This document shows, in pieces, positions 25,399-33,251 of a DNA stretch of 36,478 nt. Made by a program: the position numbers and the translations under genes. This stretch comes from DASXRA01 sp036506155 (GTDB taxonomy: Bacteria > Actinomycetota > Actinomycetes > Mycobacteriales > Jatrophihabitantaceae): positions 1 to 36,478 of the forward strand of contig DASXSF010000052.1 of the NCBI GenBank assembly GCA_036506155.1, written 5' to 3'. Positions within the stretch are counted from its first letter, which is position 1. Each line of letters opens with the position of its first letter. Below the pieces are notes generated by a model that made no database searches, was not told where the DNA came from, and saw only the letters and a program-made list of their open reading frames with translations.

Positions 25399-26172
25399 AT
25401 GCCGGTCCTTCCGGAGCTCGCCGCGGCCCTGACGTCCGGGACGGTCGAGGTCATCGACCTGACCGCGCCTTTGTCAGACAGCACGCCGACACTGCAGCTT
25501 CCTCCACAGTTCGGCCAGACCGCGAAATTCGAGTTGGAAGAGATCAGCAGTTACGACGAGCGCGGCCCGGCGTGGTACTGGAACAACTTCCGTACCGGCG
25601 AGCACACCGGCACGCATTTCGACGCGCCGTGCCACTGGGTCAGCGGTAAAGGGGGTGAGGACGTCGCATCGGTACCGCCGCGGCGCCTGGTCGCACCGGC
25701 CGTGGTGCTGGACCTCTCCGCGCAGGTCGCTGCCAACGCGGACTTCCTGCTGGAGGTCGAGGACATCCTCGCCTGGGAGGGCGAGCACGGCCCGTTGCCC
25801 GACGGCGGCTGGCTGCTCTACCGCACCGGATGGGACGCCCGGTCCCACTCGCAGGGCGAGTTCCTCAACGCCGACGAGAACGGCCCGCACACCCCGGGTG
25901 TCTCCGTCGAGTGCGCGCGATGGCTGGCCGAGGACTCGCCGGTCGTCGGCCTCGGCGTCGAGACGGTCGGTACGGATGCAGGCGCCGCCCCCGGCTTCGA
26001 TCCGATGTTCCCGTGCCACACGATGATGCACGGTGCGGGCAAGTACGGGCTTACCCAGTTGCAGAATCTCGCGCTACTGCCACCGACCGGCGTGATCCTC
26101 GTCGCCGCGCCGTTGAAGATCGTCGGCGGCTCGGGCAGCCCGACCCGGGTGCTCGCACTCGTCGAACGCTGA
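25399..26172 (+). CDS. Cyclase-family (kynurenine formamidase-like) metal hydrolase
   Basis: ATG 25399 follows AAAGGAG and gives 257 residues. The hallmark HTGTHFDAPCH at 69-79 is the metal-binding HxGTHxDxPxH motif of the cyclase family (PF04199), which includes bacterial kynurenine formamidase, isatin hydrolase and others. Further family parts are VIDLTAPLSDSTPTLQLPP, LPDGGWLLYRTGWD and VVGLGVETVGTDAG. The family hydrolyses amide or cyclic amide bonds with zinc or manganese. It is the first gene of a pair: its stop overlaps the start of the ThDP enzyme by one base (TGATG). A kynurenine role is not supported, since no kynureninase or tryptophan dioxygenase is nearby. The substrate is open. 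Confidence 0.92.
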   Translation: MPVLPELAAALTSGTVEVIDLTAPLSDSTPTLQLPPQFGQTAKFELEEISSYDERGPAWYWNNFRTGEHTGTHFDAPCHWVSGKGGEDVASVPPRRLVAPAVVLDLSAQVAANADFLLEVEDILAWEGEHGPLPDGGWLLYRTGWDARSHSQGEFLNADENGPHTPGVSVECARWLAEDSPVVGLGVETVGTDAGAAPGFDPMFPCHTMMHGAGKYGLTQLQNLALLPPTGVILVAAPLKIVGGSGSPTRVLALVER

Positions 26173-27803
26173 TGACCGCTGCGCGGGCCGTCGGGACCGT
26201 CCTCGCCGGGCTAGGCGTCCGCCAGGTGTTCGGGGTGGTGGGCTCCGGCAACTTCCACGTGACGAACGCGCTCGTCGCAGCGGGCGCGCGTTTCGTCGCC
26301 GCCCGACACGAAGGCGGGGCCGCGACAATGGCCGACGCCTACTCCCGGATGAGCGGAACAGTCGCCGCGCTGACAGTGCACCAGGGCTGCGGCCTCACCA
26401 ACGCGATGACCGGCATCGCGGAGGCGGCCAAGAGCCGCACCCCGATGCTCGTCCTCGCTGCCGACGCCACCGAGAAGCGTTCCAACTTCTACGTCGACCA
26501 GGACGCGCTGGCCGAGTCCGTCGGTGCGATCGCCGTGCGCCTCGATTCTGCCGACGACGCCGCTGCCATTGCTGCCCGCGCGTATCACCTCGCGCGCGAC
26601 GACCGGCGCACCGTGGTGCTGAACCTGCCGCTTGCCGTGCAGGCTGCGCCGGCAGGGGAACCTACGGTGTCGCAGCAGCCACGCCCGCCTGAGGCGCAAC
26701 CCGATGACGCCGGGCTGGCCCAACTCGTCGACGCGCTGACGCAGGCGGAACGTCCGGTATTCATCGCCGGGCGCGGGGCGCGCGCAGCCGGGGCGCGCGA
26801 AGCATTGCTCGAACTTGGTCACGTATGCGGCGCACTGCTCGCGACGAGTGCCGTCGCCAAGGGGCTGTTCCACGCCAGCCCGTGGTCACTCGACGTCTCG
26901 GGCGGGTTCGCCTCGCCGCTGGCGGCGCGGCTGATCCGCGACGCCGACCTGGTCGTCGGCTGGGGCTGCGCGCTCAACGTGTGGACCACGCAGCACGGCA
27001 AGCTCATCGGCCCGGACGCCACAGTCGTGCAGGTCGACCTCGACGCCGACGCGCTCGGCGCGCAGCGTCCGATTCGATTCGGGGTGGTGGGCGGTGTCAC
27101 CGCAACCGCCCGCGGCGCAACGACGGCGATCCGCGCTGCTCGAATCGGTTACCGCAGCGAGCAGGTTCGGGTCGCCATCCAGGAGCAAGTCCGGTGGCGT
27201 GACGTCGAGTATGACGACACCTCGACGCCCGAGCGCATCGATCCACGGACACTGACCATCGCGCTCGACGACCTGCTGCCGGCCGAGCGCGTGATCGGCG
27301 TCGACTCGGGCAACTTCATGGGCTACCCGAGCATGTTCCTGTCCGTACCGGACGAGTACGGCTTCTGCTTCACCCAGGCGTTCCAGTCGATCGGGCTCGG
27401 CCTCGCCACCGCGATCGGCGCCGCGCTGGCCCGGCCCGACCGCCTGCCGGTCGCCGCTCTCGGCGACGGCGGCGCGCTCATGAGTATCGCCGAACTGGAT
27501 ACGGTGCGGCGGCTCGGCCTGCCGATGGTCATGATCGTCTACAACGATGACGCCTACGGCGCCGAGGTCCACCACTTCGGACCGGACGGGTTCGACCTGT
27601 CGACGGTGCGCTTCCCGCCCACCGATATCGCCGCGATCGCGCGTGGCTTCGGCTGCGACGCCGTCAGCGTTACCCGCGTGGACGATCTCGCCGCGGTCCG
27701 GGCGTGGCTGGACGGTCCGCGAGATCGCCCTTTGTTGGTCGACGCCAAGGTCACCGCGGACCGGGGATCATGGTGGCTGGAAGAAGCCTTCCGCGGGCAC
27801 TGA
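26172..27803 (+). CDS. Thiamine diphosphate-dependent enzyme (acetolactate synthase-like)
   Basis: The 543-residue protein has the three-domain ThDP decarboxylase/synthase layout. The N-terminal pyrimidine-binding domain includes catalytic Glu47 (AARHEGGAATMADAYSRMSG). A central domain follows, roughly 180-330. The C-terminal pyrophosphate domain has GDGGALMS with Asp432 and the paired YNDDAYG with Asn458, the metal-ThDP signature. Length matches the family. It lacks features that would separate acetolactate synthase from decarboxylases such as benzoylformate or phenylpyruvate types, so no reaction is claimed. Coupling to the cyclase gene suggests a two-step pathway: ring or amide opening giving a 2-oxo acid, then decarboxylation. 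It is convergent with the HerA-like gene, seven bases away. Confidence 0.92.
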   Translation: MTAARAVGTVLAGLGVRQVFGVVGSGNFHVTNALVAAGARFVAARHEGGAATMADAYSRMSGTVAALTVHQGCGLTNAMTGIAEAAKSRTPMLVLAADATEKRSNFYVDQDALAESVGAIAVRLDSADDAAAIAARAYHLARDDRRTVVLNLPLAVQAAPAGEPTVSQQPRPPEAQPDDAGLAQLVDALTQAERPVFIAGRGARAAGAREALLELGHVCGALLATSAVAKGLFHASPWSLDVSGGFASPLAARLIRDADLVVGWGCALNVWTTQHGKLIGPDATVVQVDLDADALGAQRPIRFGVVGGVTATARGATTAIRAARIGYRSEQVRVAIQEQVRWRDVEYDDTSTPERIDPRTLTIALDDLLPAERVIGVDSGNFMGYPSMFLSVPDEYGFCFTQAFQSIGLGLATAIGAALARPDRLPVAALGDGGALMSIAELDTVRRLGLPMVMIVYNDDAYGAEVHHFGPDGFDLSTVRFPPTDIAAIARGFGCDAVSVTRVDDLAAVRAWLDGPRDRPLLVDAKVTADRGSWWLEEAFRGH

Positions 27804-27810
27804 CGCACGA

Positions 27811-29313
27811 TCACGGCGCCGGGCGGGCCCAAGTGGCGGGTACGTCGGCACCGCCCTCTTCAGCCACGCGGCGGCCCATCCGAACGAGTGCCGGATGAAG
27901 CGAGATCTTTCCCGCCACGAGCGCCTCACCAAGCCGGAAGGTGGTCGCCCGGTCCATCAGGCTGGAGGGGACGAAGGAGAACGCGCCGTGCGCGAACGCC
28001 AGATCGCCCAACGAGTTCATGCGCATCAAGACGAGGTTGTCGCACTGCGTTACGACGTTCTCCTGGACTTTCTGCGGCCGCTGAGTGGCGACGAGCAGGT
28101 ACAGACCGAACTTGCGCCCCTCCGCCGCGATTCGAACGGCGGTATTCGCAGCGATCGCGGTGACGGCATCCTCCGGCTCAGCCGGGCAGACGTTGTGGGC
28201 CTCGTCGATCACGATCAGAATCGGCCGGCGGTCCGCTCGGCGTCGCCACAAGGCATTGAGCGTTGCGGTGGCCGCGAGCGCCTGCTCCTCGCGCGAGGGA
28301 AGTGAGCCGAGATCAGCCACTAGAAAGCGGGCGTCGCCATCGAGCAGATCGTCGATGAACGAGGGCCCGCCCGGTCGGGACCAGACTCCCCAATCGAGTA
28401 CGCCGAGGTTGCTGGCTCGGTGCACGATAGGCCGTCCGCGTCCACCGGCCGCGGCCACCAGCTCGGTCACATTACCGATGTGGCGGTCGTGCACGAGGCT
28501 GATCAGCTCCGCGTATTCCTCACGGTCGTCTACGGCGTCAAGGCGCAGCATCGCTGCCTGGACAGCCGGGTCGAGGTCCGCTATTCGCACTGCCAGGCGT
28601 CCCGATCCGCGCGTGCCGCGGCGCACGACGACGCCAGCAGCAGCCGTGCGGTAACGCTTCGCCAGATGACGGTCGGTGCCCTTGCGAACACGTGCCATCC
28701 GCGCGTAATCGGAGTTCGGGTCGAGGACCACCACCCGAAGGTCGGTCTCGAGCAGGAGCCGCTCGAGAATCAGGCCGAGCGCGTAGGTCTTTCCTGAGCC
28801 GGACTGACCGCACAGGAATGTGTGGCGTCCGAATCCGCCGGCATCGAGCGAGTACGGCACGCCCTCGGCAAGTACCAGGTCACCGATTTGCAGCCGCGCC
28901 CGCGGCGCCGCGGCACGGTCAAGCCACGCCTGAACTTCGCCCGGAGCCGCCGCACGCACGGTCGCATCGTGGAAGGGCGCGACCTCGCCCTCAAGCAGCG
29001 CACCGGATCCACGGGCCAGCCGCACGATGACACGTGTCTCCACGCGGGCCGCGCCCTCCGCTCCGTCGAAGCCGAGGGTGCCGACTTCGTCGTGCTCGAG
29101 CTCCAGCGTGGTGATCTGGGCGAGTCGGCCACCGCCCGTCCCCTCGAGTACGACGTAGCCACCAACCTGGGCAGGCAGCGCGTAGGCCGACGCCTGGAAA
29201 CGGAAGCGGCGTCCGTCGACCGACGACGCGAGTGGCAGGATCGAGCGCTCGATGCGCTCGCGGGTCGCCCGAAACTCTCCAACTCGCTGCGTGTATGCAA
29301 GTTCGTCCGTCAT
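27811..29313 (-). CDS. HerA/FtsK-type ATPase (DUF87)
   Basis: From ATG 29313 the product has 500 residues. The N-terminal 150 residues are beta-rich, like the HAS-barrel of HerA-type ATPases (FRATRERIERSILPLASSV, VGGYVVLEGTGGGRLAQI). The RecA-like core has Walker A GQSGSGKT at 169-176, DPNSDYARM, Walker B ILIVIDEAHN near 366-374, and ATQRPQKVQENVVTQCDNLV with a sensor glutamine. HerA usually works with the nuclease NurA at DNA ends; no NurA is nearby. In actinobacteria similar stand-alone ATPases occur with unknown partners. The frame is open to 29490, but upstream it is Arg/Pro-rich and unlike the family. It is the last gene of a minus-strand set with DUF2252, YihY and CorA. Confidence 0.9.
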   Translation of the reverse strand: MTDELAYTQRVGEFRATRERIERSILPLASSVDGRRFRFQASAYALPAQVGGYVVLEGTGGGRLAQITTLELEHDEVGTLGFDGAEGAARVETRVIVRLARGSGALLEGEVAPFHDATVRAAAPGEVQAWLDRAAAPRARLQIGDLVLAEGVPYSLDAGGFGRHTFLCGQSGSGKTYALGLILERLLLETDLRVVVLDPNSDYARMARVRKGTDRHLAKRYRTAAAGVVVRRGTRGSGRLAVRIADLDPAVQAAMLRLDAVDDREEYAELISLVHDRHIGNVTELVAAAGGRGRPIVHRASNLGVLDWGVWSRPGGPSFIDDLLDGDARFLVADLGSLPSREEQALAATATLNALWRRRADRRPILIVIDEAHNVCPAEPEDAVTAIAANTAVRIAAEGRKFGLYLLVATQRPQKVQENVVTQCDNLVLMRMNSLGDLAFAHGAFSFVPSSLMDRATTFRLGEALVAGKISLHPALVRMGRRVAEEGGADVPATWARPAP

Positions 29314-29449
29314 AGCGCCTCGTGACGTCTGCCGGCATGCCGCACGCCCACACGATGGCGGCCGGCGGCGCCTCGGCGCATCGCCCCTGGAGAGTGAGTC
29401 GCGTGGTCGAGCGCTGTTGCGCCGCGCACCACACAGCGCCGAGCGCCGG

Positions 29450-30844
29450 CTATCCGGGTGCGCTGAGCACGGTGCCGACGGAGATCGCATCCGTTAGTTG
29501 TCGGTGGTCGACGGCGTTCTGGCGGGCGTAGCTGGTGGCGAACGACACGATCGCGTCGTCAAAGCGCCGCCCCTTGCCGATATAGGCGGCGATGGACACG
29601 GCGTCGCCGGTGCGCGCGTGCGCCCGGGCCAGTACAGCACCGCATTGCGCGGCGAATTCGACCAGGTGCGGAGCGATCGTCTCGCCATGCGGGATGATCT
29701 TCATGTCACGGAATTGGCGCACGTAGAAGTCCCGGCCGTCGGCGCTCGTCCATCCCACGAAGATGTCGGTCGCGGACTGGATGAGGCGCTTGCCGGTGAT
29801 CACTCGTTGCCCGTGGTTGGGATACGGGCTCGCGCCAAGGTACGGCTCGTACACCGACGGGCCGGCCTGCTTGACCTGCAGGAACAGTGGGTCGCCACCG
29901 CCGTGGCCCTCGAGCAGCACGAGGAACACGAGCATCCCGACGCTGCCGACGCCAACCACCTGGCGGACCACGTCAACGACCGTGAACCGATCGAGCAGGT
30001 ACCGGCGCTCGTAAGGCAGGCTGTCGCGGTAGGCCTGGACCACGTCGACCGCGAGGTCGACGTCACTACCGGCAAGGCTCGCGTCGTCGATACGCACCCG
30101 GATCGGTGGGTCCTCGACGATTCGCAGTTGCCCGTCGACTATGGTTGTCAGCTTGGCCGCCGCCCCGGCGCTGGTGCGACGCCTGGCCCGCTTGCGCACC
30201 CTGGCCGCAAGCCGCTCCCGCTCCTCGGGCTCGAAGAGCTGCAGCAGATCGGTGACCGTGACCAGGTCGTACCAGATCTCCAGCTGGGTGGCAGCGGCGA
30301 AGTGCGACATCCGGCCGCGGTAGGAACGTAGCGCGCTGCGCAGCGCCCGCTCAGCGGTCTTCGCGGACAGGTCGTTGTCGCCCGCCAGGACGACGAGGCT
30401 CGCCGCGAAGCGCTTCACGTCCCACTCGAAAGGCCCGCGCAGCGTCTCGTCGAAATCTCGGAGGTCGAAGGACAGCTGGCGTTCCGGTGTCGCCCACAGA
30501 CCGAAGTTCAGCGCGTGCGCGTCGCCGCACAACTGTACATTCAGGCTCGTGTGCGGGTACACGGCGAGATCCGCGGCCATCACGGCCGCTGCCCCGCGGT
30601 AGTAGGTCCACGGGGAGGCCGACATTCGCGCGGCGCGGATCGGTGCCAGCTCCGCTACCCGGAGGTCGTTCTGAGCGAGGATGGTGGCCAGCGCGTCCTG
30701 GCGGCGCACGGCAGGGTCCCAGAGTCCGAGGCTGTCCAACGGAACCTGCACCCGCGCGGCCCGGCCAGAAGCTCGTCGCTGCTGCGGTGACGGCGGGCGC
30801 GCGCGGACCGAGCGTCCCCATTGCTCCCCCGCGAGCGCGGTCAT
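29450..30844 (-). CDS. DUF2252 domain protein
   Basis: The 464-residue protein shows DUF2252 motifs along its length: ILAQNDLRVAELAPIRAARM, SPWTYYRGAAAVMAADLA, the kinase-like CGDAHALNFGLWATP and FDLRDFDETLRGPFEWDVKR, then LPYERRYLLDRFTVVDVVRQ and VITGKRLIQSATDIFVGW. The GDxHxxN and DFDE signatures resemble the catalytic and metal-binding motifs of aminoglycoside-phosphotransferase-like kinases, suggesting a protein-kinase-like fold. The substrate is unknown. The protein is soluble with no signal peptide. It is minus-strand like its neighbours YihY, CorA and HerA-like, with 134 bases to YihY, so cotranscription is uncertain. Confidence 0.92.
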   Translation of the reverse strand: MTALAGEQWGRSVRARPPSPQQRRASGRAARVQVPLDSLGLWDPAVRRQDALATILAQNDLRVAELAPIRAARMSASPWTYYRGAAAVMAADLAVYPHTSLNVQLCGDAHALNFGLWATPERQLSFDLRDFDETLRGPFEWDVKRFAASLVVLAGDNDLSAKTAERALRSALRSYRGRMSHFAAATQLEIWYDLVTVTDLLQLFEPEERERLAARVRKRARRRTSAGAAAKLTTIVDGQLRIVEDPPIRVRIDDASLAGSDVDLAVDVVQAYRDSLPYERRYLLDRFTVVDVVRQVVGVGSVGMLVFLVLLEGHGGGDPLFLQVKQAGPSVYEPYLGASPYPNHGQRVITGKRLIQSATDIFVGWTSADGRDFYVRQFRDMKIIPHGETIAPHLVEFAAQCGAVLARAHARTGDAVSIAAYIGKGRRFDDAIVSFATSYARQNAVDHRQLTDAISVGTVLSAPG

Positions 30845-30978
30845 CGACGCCTCTCCGATCGCGGGCGTCGGCTCGCCGGCGAGGACGCCGTGAAGCCGGC
30901 CGTTGTCACCTCGAGTCCGATCCGCCCACTGACGTCACCAGGCCCATCCCAACACGCCGACACCCCCGCACGATACGA

Positions 30979-31995
30979 CTACCACTCGGCACGATCATCG
31001 GGTCTGCCGTCGAGGTCCTGCGCACCGGAGCCAGGCATGTCGACCCGCCGGCGCTGCCGGCGATAGTCCGACCACACCGAATTCATGAGCGCGCCGCTCG
31101 CGATCACCTGTCCAATGATTAACAGCCAGGCCAGGATCACCGTAGCCAGCCCGAGCGAGCCGTACAGGCGCGTGCTGCGCTCGAGCCGCAGCGGAATGTA
31201 CACCCGGCTGACCGTGTGCAGGATCGACATCGCGTAGCCGAAGAACAGGCAACCCGGGACGAGGTCCAGCCAATCGTTGCGCTTGTCGGGCAGCCTCATG
31301 CACAGCGGCAGCCACAGCGCCGCGATGGCGGCGCCCTCGACGAGTGTCGCCAGCACCACGCCGGCCGGGATCAGCTCGTCCAGGTGGAAGACGGAAAACG
31401 CGACAATGGTGACCCACCCGGCCGTGAAGATCAGGACGAAGGTCAGCACCTGCTTATTGCGCTTCGCCGGCACCGCCCAGACGTGCGCGTTGACGAGGGT
31501 CAGGCTGCGGGCCAGGGTGCGGCTGCCCCACCAGAACAACACCGCGCCGAAGAACACGGCGATCCACCACGAGCCGTGCCCCTCGTGCAGCGTCTGTACG
31601 ATCTGTTCCCGTAATGCGCCGGTGATTCCGGCCGCCGCGGCCGCGTCCCGCACGCCGCGGTCGTCGCCGGTGGCGAACGCGGCGAGGATGCCGGCAAGCA
31701 GGAGCGCGAGCGGAACCAGCCACATGAACAAGCGGAACGCGAGTGCGCTCGCCAGCAGGATGCCCTGCCGCGACACGTACCGCTCGAGGAAGACCAGCGG
31801 CAGACCCAGGACGGGACGCCTCGCCGCGAGCTCCTGGTAGCGGCTCTCATAATCGTGGTAGCGCTCCTGGTACTTCGCCTTCGTACCCTCGTACTTGGCC
31901 TTCGCCGCCGTGGCACGCCGACGCAACGTCACCTTCTCGGCGGGCGGCGCTTCGGCCGCACGCCGCTCGGGTTGGTGGGGCCCGGCTGCGGGCAC
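30979..31995 (-). CDS. YihY/virulence factor BrkB family membrane protein
   Basis: The 338-residue protein has a charged N-terminus with a Tyr/Glu/Lys-rich helical repeat (AKYEGTKAKYQERYHDYESR). Five to six membrane helices with YihY features follow: LALLLAGILAAFATGDDRGV, SRTLARSLTLVNAHVWAVPA, VFHLDELIPAGVVLATLVEG, LDLVPGCLFFGYAMSILHTV and LGLATVILAWLLIIGQVIAS. The YihY family was once called tRNase BN by mistake. Current data indicate integral membrane proteins without a settled function. The N-terminal coiled-coil repeat is longer than in the minimal family. The start is taken at 31995. It lies 76 bases upstream of the CorA gene end. Confidence 0.9.
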   Translation of the reverse strand: MPAAGPHQPERRAAEAPPAEKVTLRRRATAAKAKYEGTKAKYQERYHDYESRYQELAARRPVLGLPLVFLERYVSRQGILLASALAFRLFMWLVPLALLLAGILAAFATGDDRGVRDAAAAAGITGALREQIVQTLHEGHGSWWIAVFFGAVLFWWGSRTLARSLTLVNAHVWAVPAKRNKQVLTFVLIFTAGWVTIVAFSVFHLDELIPAGVVLATLVEGAAIAALWLPLCMRLPDKRNDWLDLVPGCLFFGYAMSILHTVSRVYIPLRLERSTRLYGSLGLATVILAWLLIIGQVIASGALMNSVWSDYRRQRRRVDMPGSGAQDLDGRPDDRAEW

Positions 31996-32071
31996 GACTT
32001 ACCCTCGTCTGGAGACGGCTCCGGAGGAATCACCCCGCTGGTATGAAGCGCAGGATCGCCCGGGCGCCGGC

Positions 32072-33100
32072 TCAGAGCCAGTTCTTGATCCGGAACACCA
32101 CGTAGAGCGCGATCGCAATCGCGACGATGATCACTGTGGACGTGACGAACCCGGCTGTCTCGCCGAAGCCCGGATAGCGGACGTTCTGGCCGAAGAATCC
32201 GGTGACCGCCGTGGGCACTGCGATGATCGCAACCCAGGCAGTGATGCGGCGCATGTCGTCGTTCTGGCGCACCGAGGTGGAGGCAAGTTTCTCCGCCGCC
32301 ACCGTCAGGTGGGTACTGGTGCGGGTCTGGTAGAACTCGATCACACCATGCAGGAACTCGCGCTGTCCGTCGGCCATGCTGCGGACCATCTCGAATCGGT
32401 CCGCGAGATCGGCTACCAGCGGCCGCTCCGGCTCTGGGACCGACCGGATCCGCCGGGCCATGCCGCGGTAAGTGGCAGCGCTGTGTGTAGCCATGGTGTA
32501 GATCGCCAACAGCTCGTGGCCCACCTCGAACAGTTCCTCCAGCAGTAACTCGGGATCGTCGCCGCGGTCCTCATCGGTGACCCGCTGCTCCAGTTGACCC
32601 GACTCCTTCGCCAGCGCAGCGACCAGGTCGATCTCCCTCCGGACCAGTGCCGACACGATCGAGTACGACAACTCCATCGGCGTCCCCGGATGGATCTCTC
32701 CGCTCTCGATGCGCGAGCGGACCAGACGAGTGTCGGCGAAGGCGACCTCGGGGTTCACGACCGGGTTCAGCGGGCCGTGCACGGTCACCAGGTAGTTCGG
32801 CCCGACGAACTGATCCAACTCGACGTAGTGCACGTGCCCGCCCGTGCCCAGTTCGGGGGCGTGCAGCACCGTGAACACGTGGTCGTCGTAGAAGTGGATC
32901 TTCGCGATGTGATTGCGCTGCACGCAGTCGCGCACGGCCAGCTCGTGGAACCCGAACACGTCCAGCAACACGTCCGCGTCCTGCGCCAGGCAGATCGGCA
33001 GGTCCACCCAGACCAGTGCATCCGAACGCTCCAGCAGCCGCTTCAGCTCGTCCGGGGCGTGCCGTTCGACCGCCGCGTCGCCGATCAAGAACACGTCCAC
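32072..33100 (-). CDS. corA: CorA-family magnesium/cobalt transporter
   Basis: The 342-residue protein (GTG at 33100) has the CorA layout: a long cytoplasmic alpha/beta domain (LVWVDLPICLAQDADVLLDV, IHFYDDHVFTVLHAPE), a long helix through about 200-270, and two C-terminal membrane helices. The pore signature is FGQNVRYPGF, the GxN motif between the two helices; GQN replaces the commoner GMN, a frequent actinobacterial form. The C-terminal end is positively charged (VFRIKNWL). CorA proteins are pentameric divalent cation channels. Whether Mg, Co or Zn is the main ion cannot be read from sequence. It is divergent from the GT2 gene across about 150 bases. Confidence 0.94.
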   Translation of the reverse strand: MDVFLIGDAAVERHAPDELKRLLERSDALVWVDLPICLAQDADVLLDVFGFHELAVRDCVQRNHIAKIHFYDDHVFTVLHAPELGTGGHVHYVELDQFVGPNYLVTVHGPLNPVVNPEVAFADTRLVRSRIESGEIHPGTPMELSYSIVSALVRREIDLVAALAKESGQLEQRVTDEDRGDDPELLLEELFEVGHELLAIYTMATHSAATYRGMARRIRSVPEPERPLVADLADRFEMVRSMADGQREFLHGVIEFYQTRTSTHLTVAAEKLASTSVRQNDDMRRITAWVAIIAVPTAVTGFFGQNVRYPGFGETAGFVTSTVIIVAIAIALYVVFRIKNWL

Positions 33101-33251
33101 GCCTCGGCCCGCCCTTCGTCTGCGCCGATGGTACGGCGGGCCCGGCCGCAGCGATCACGTCACGCGGGCGAGCTGCCTGTTTGGCTGCCAGCTCTGCGGG
33201 GTAGTCCTGCGGGGGCAGTAACCGATTCGACGCCGACCAGACAAGAGACCG

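Noticed and set aside
29314..29490. N-terminal extension of the HerA-like ATPase
   Set aside because: Residues from the upstream start are Arg/Ser/Pro-rich and outside the family profile; ATG 29313 begins a normal HAS-barrel.
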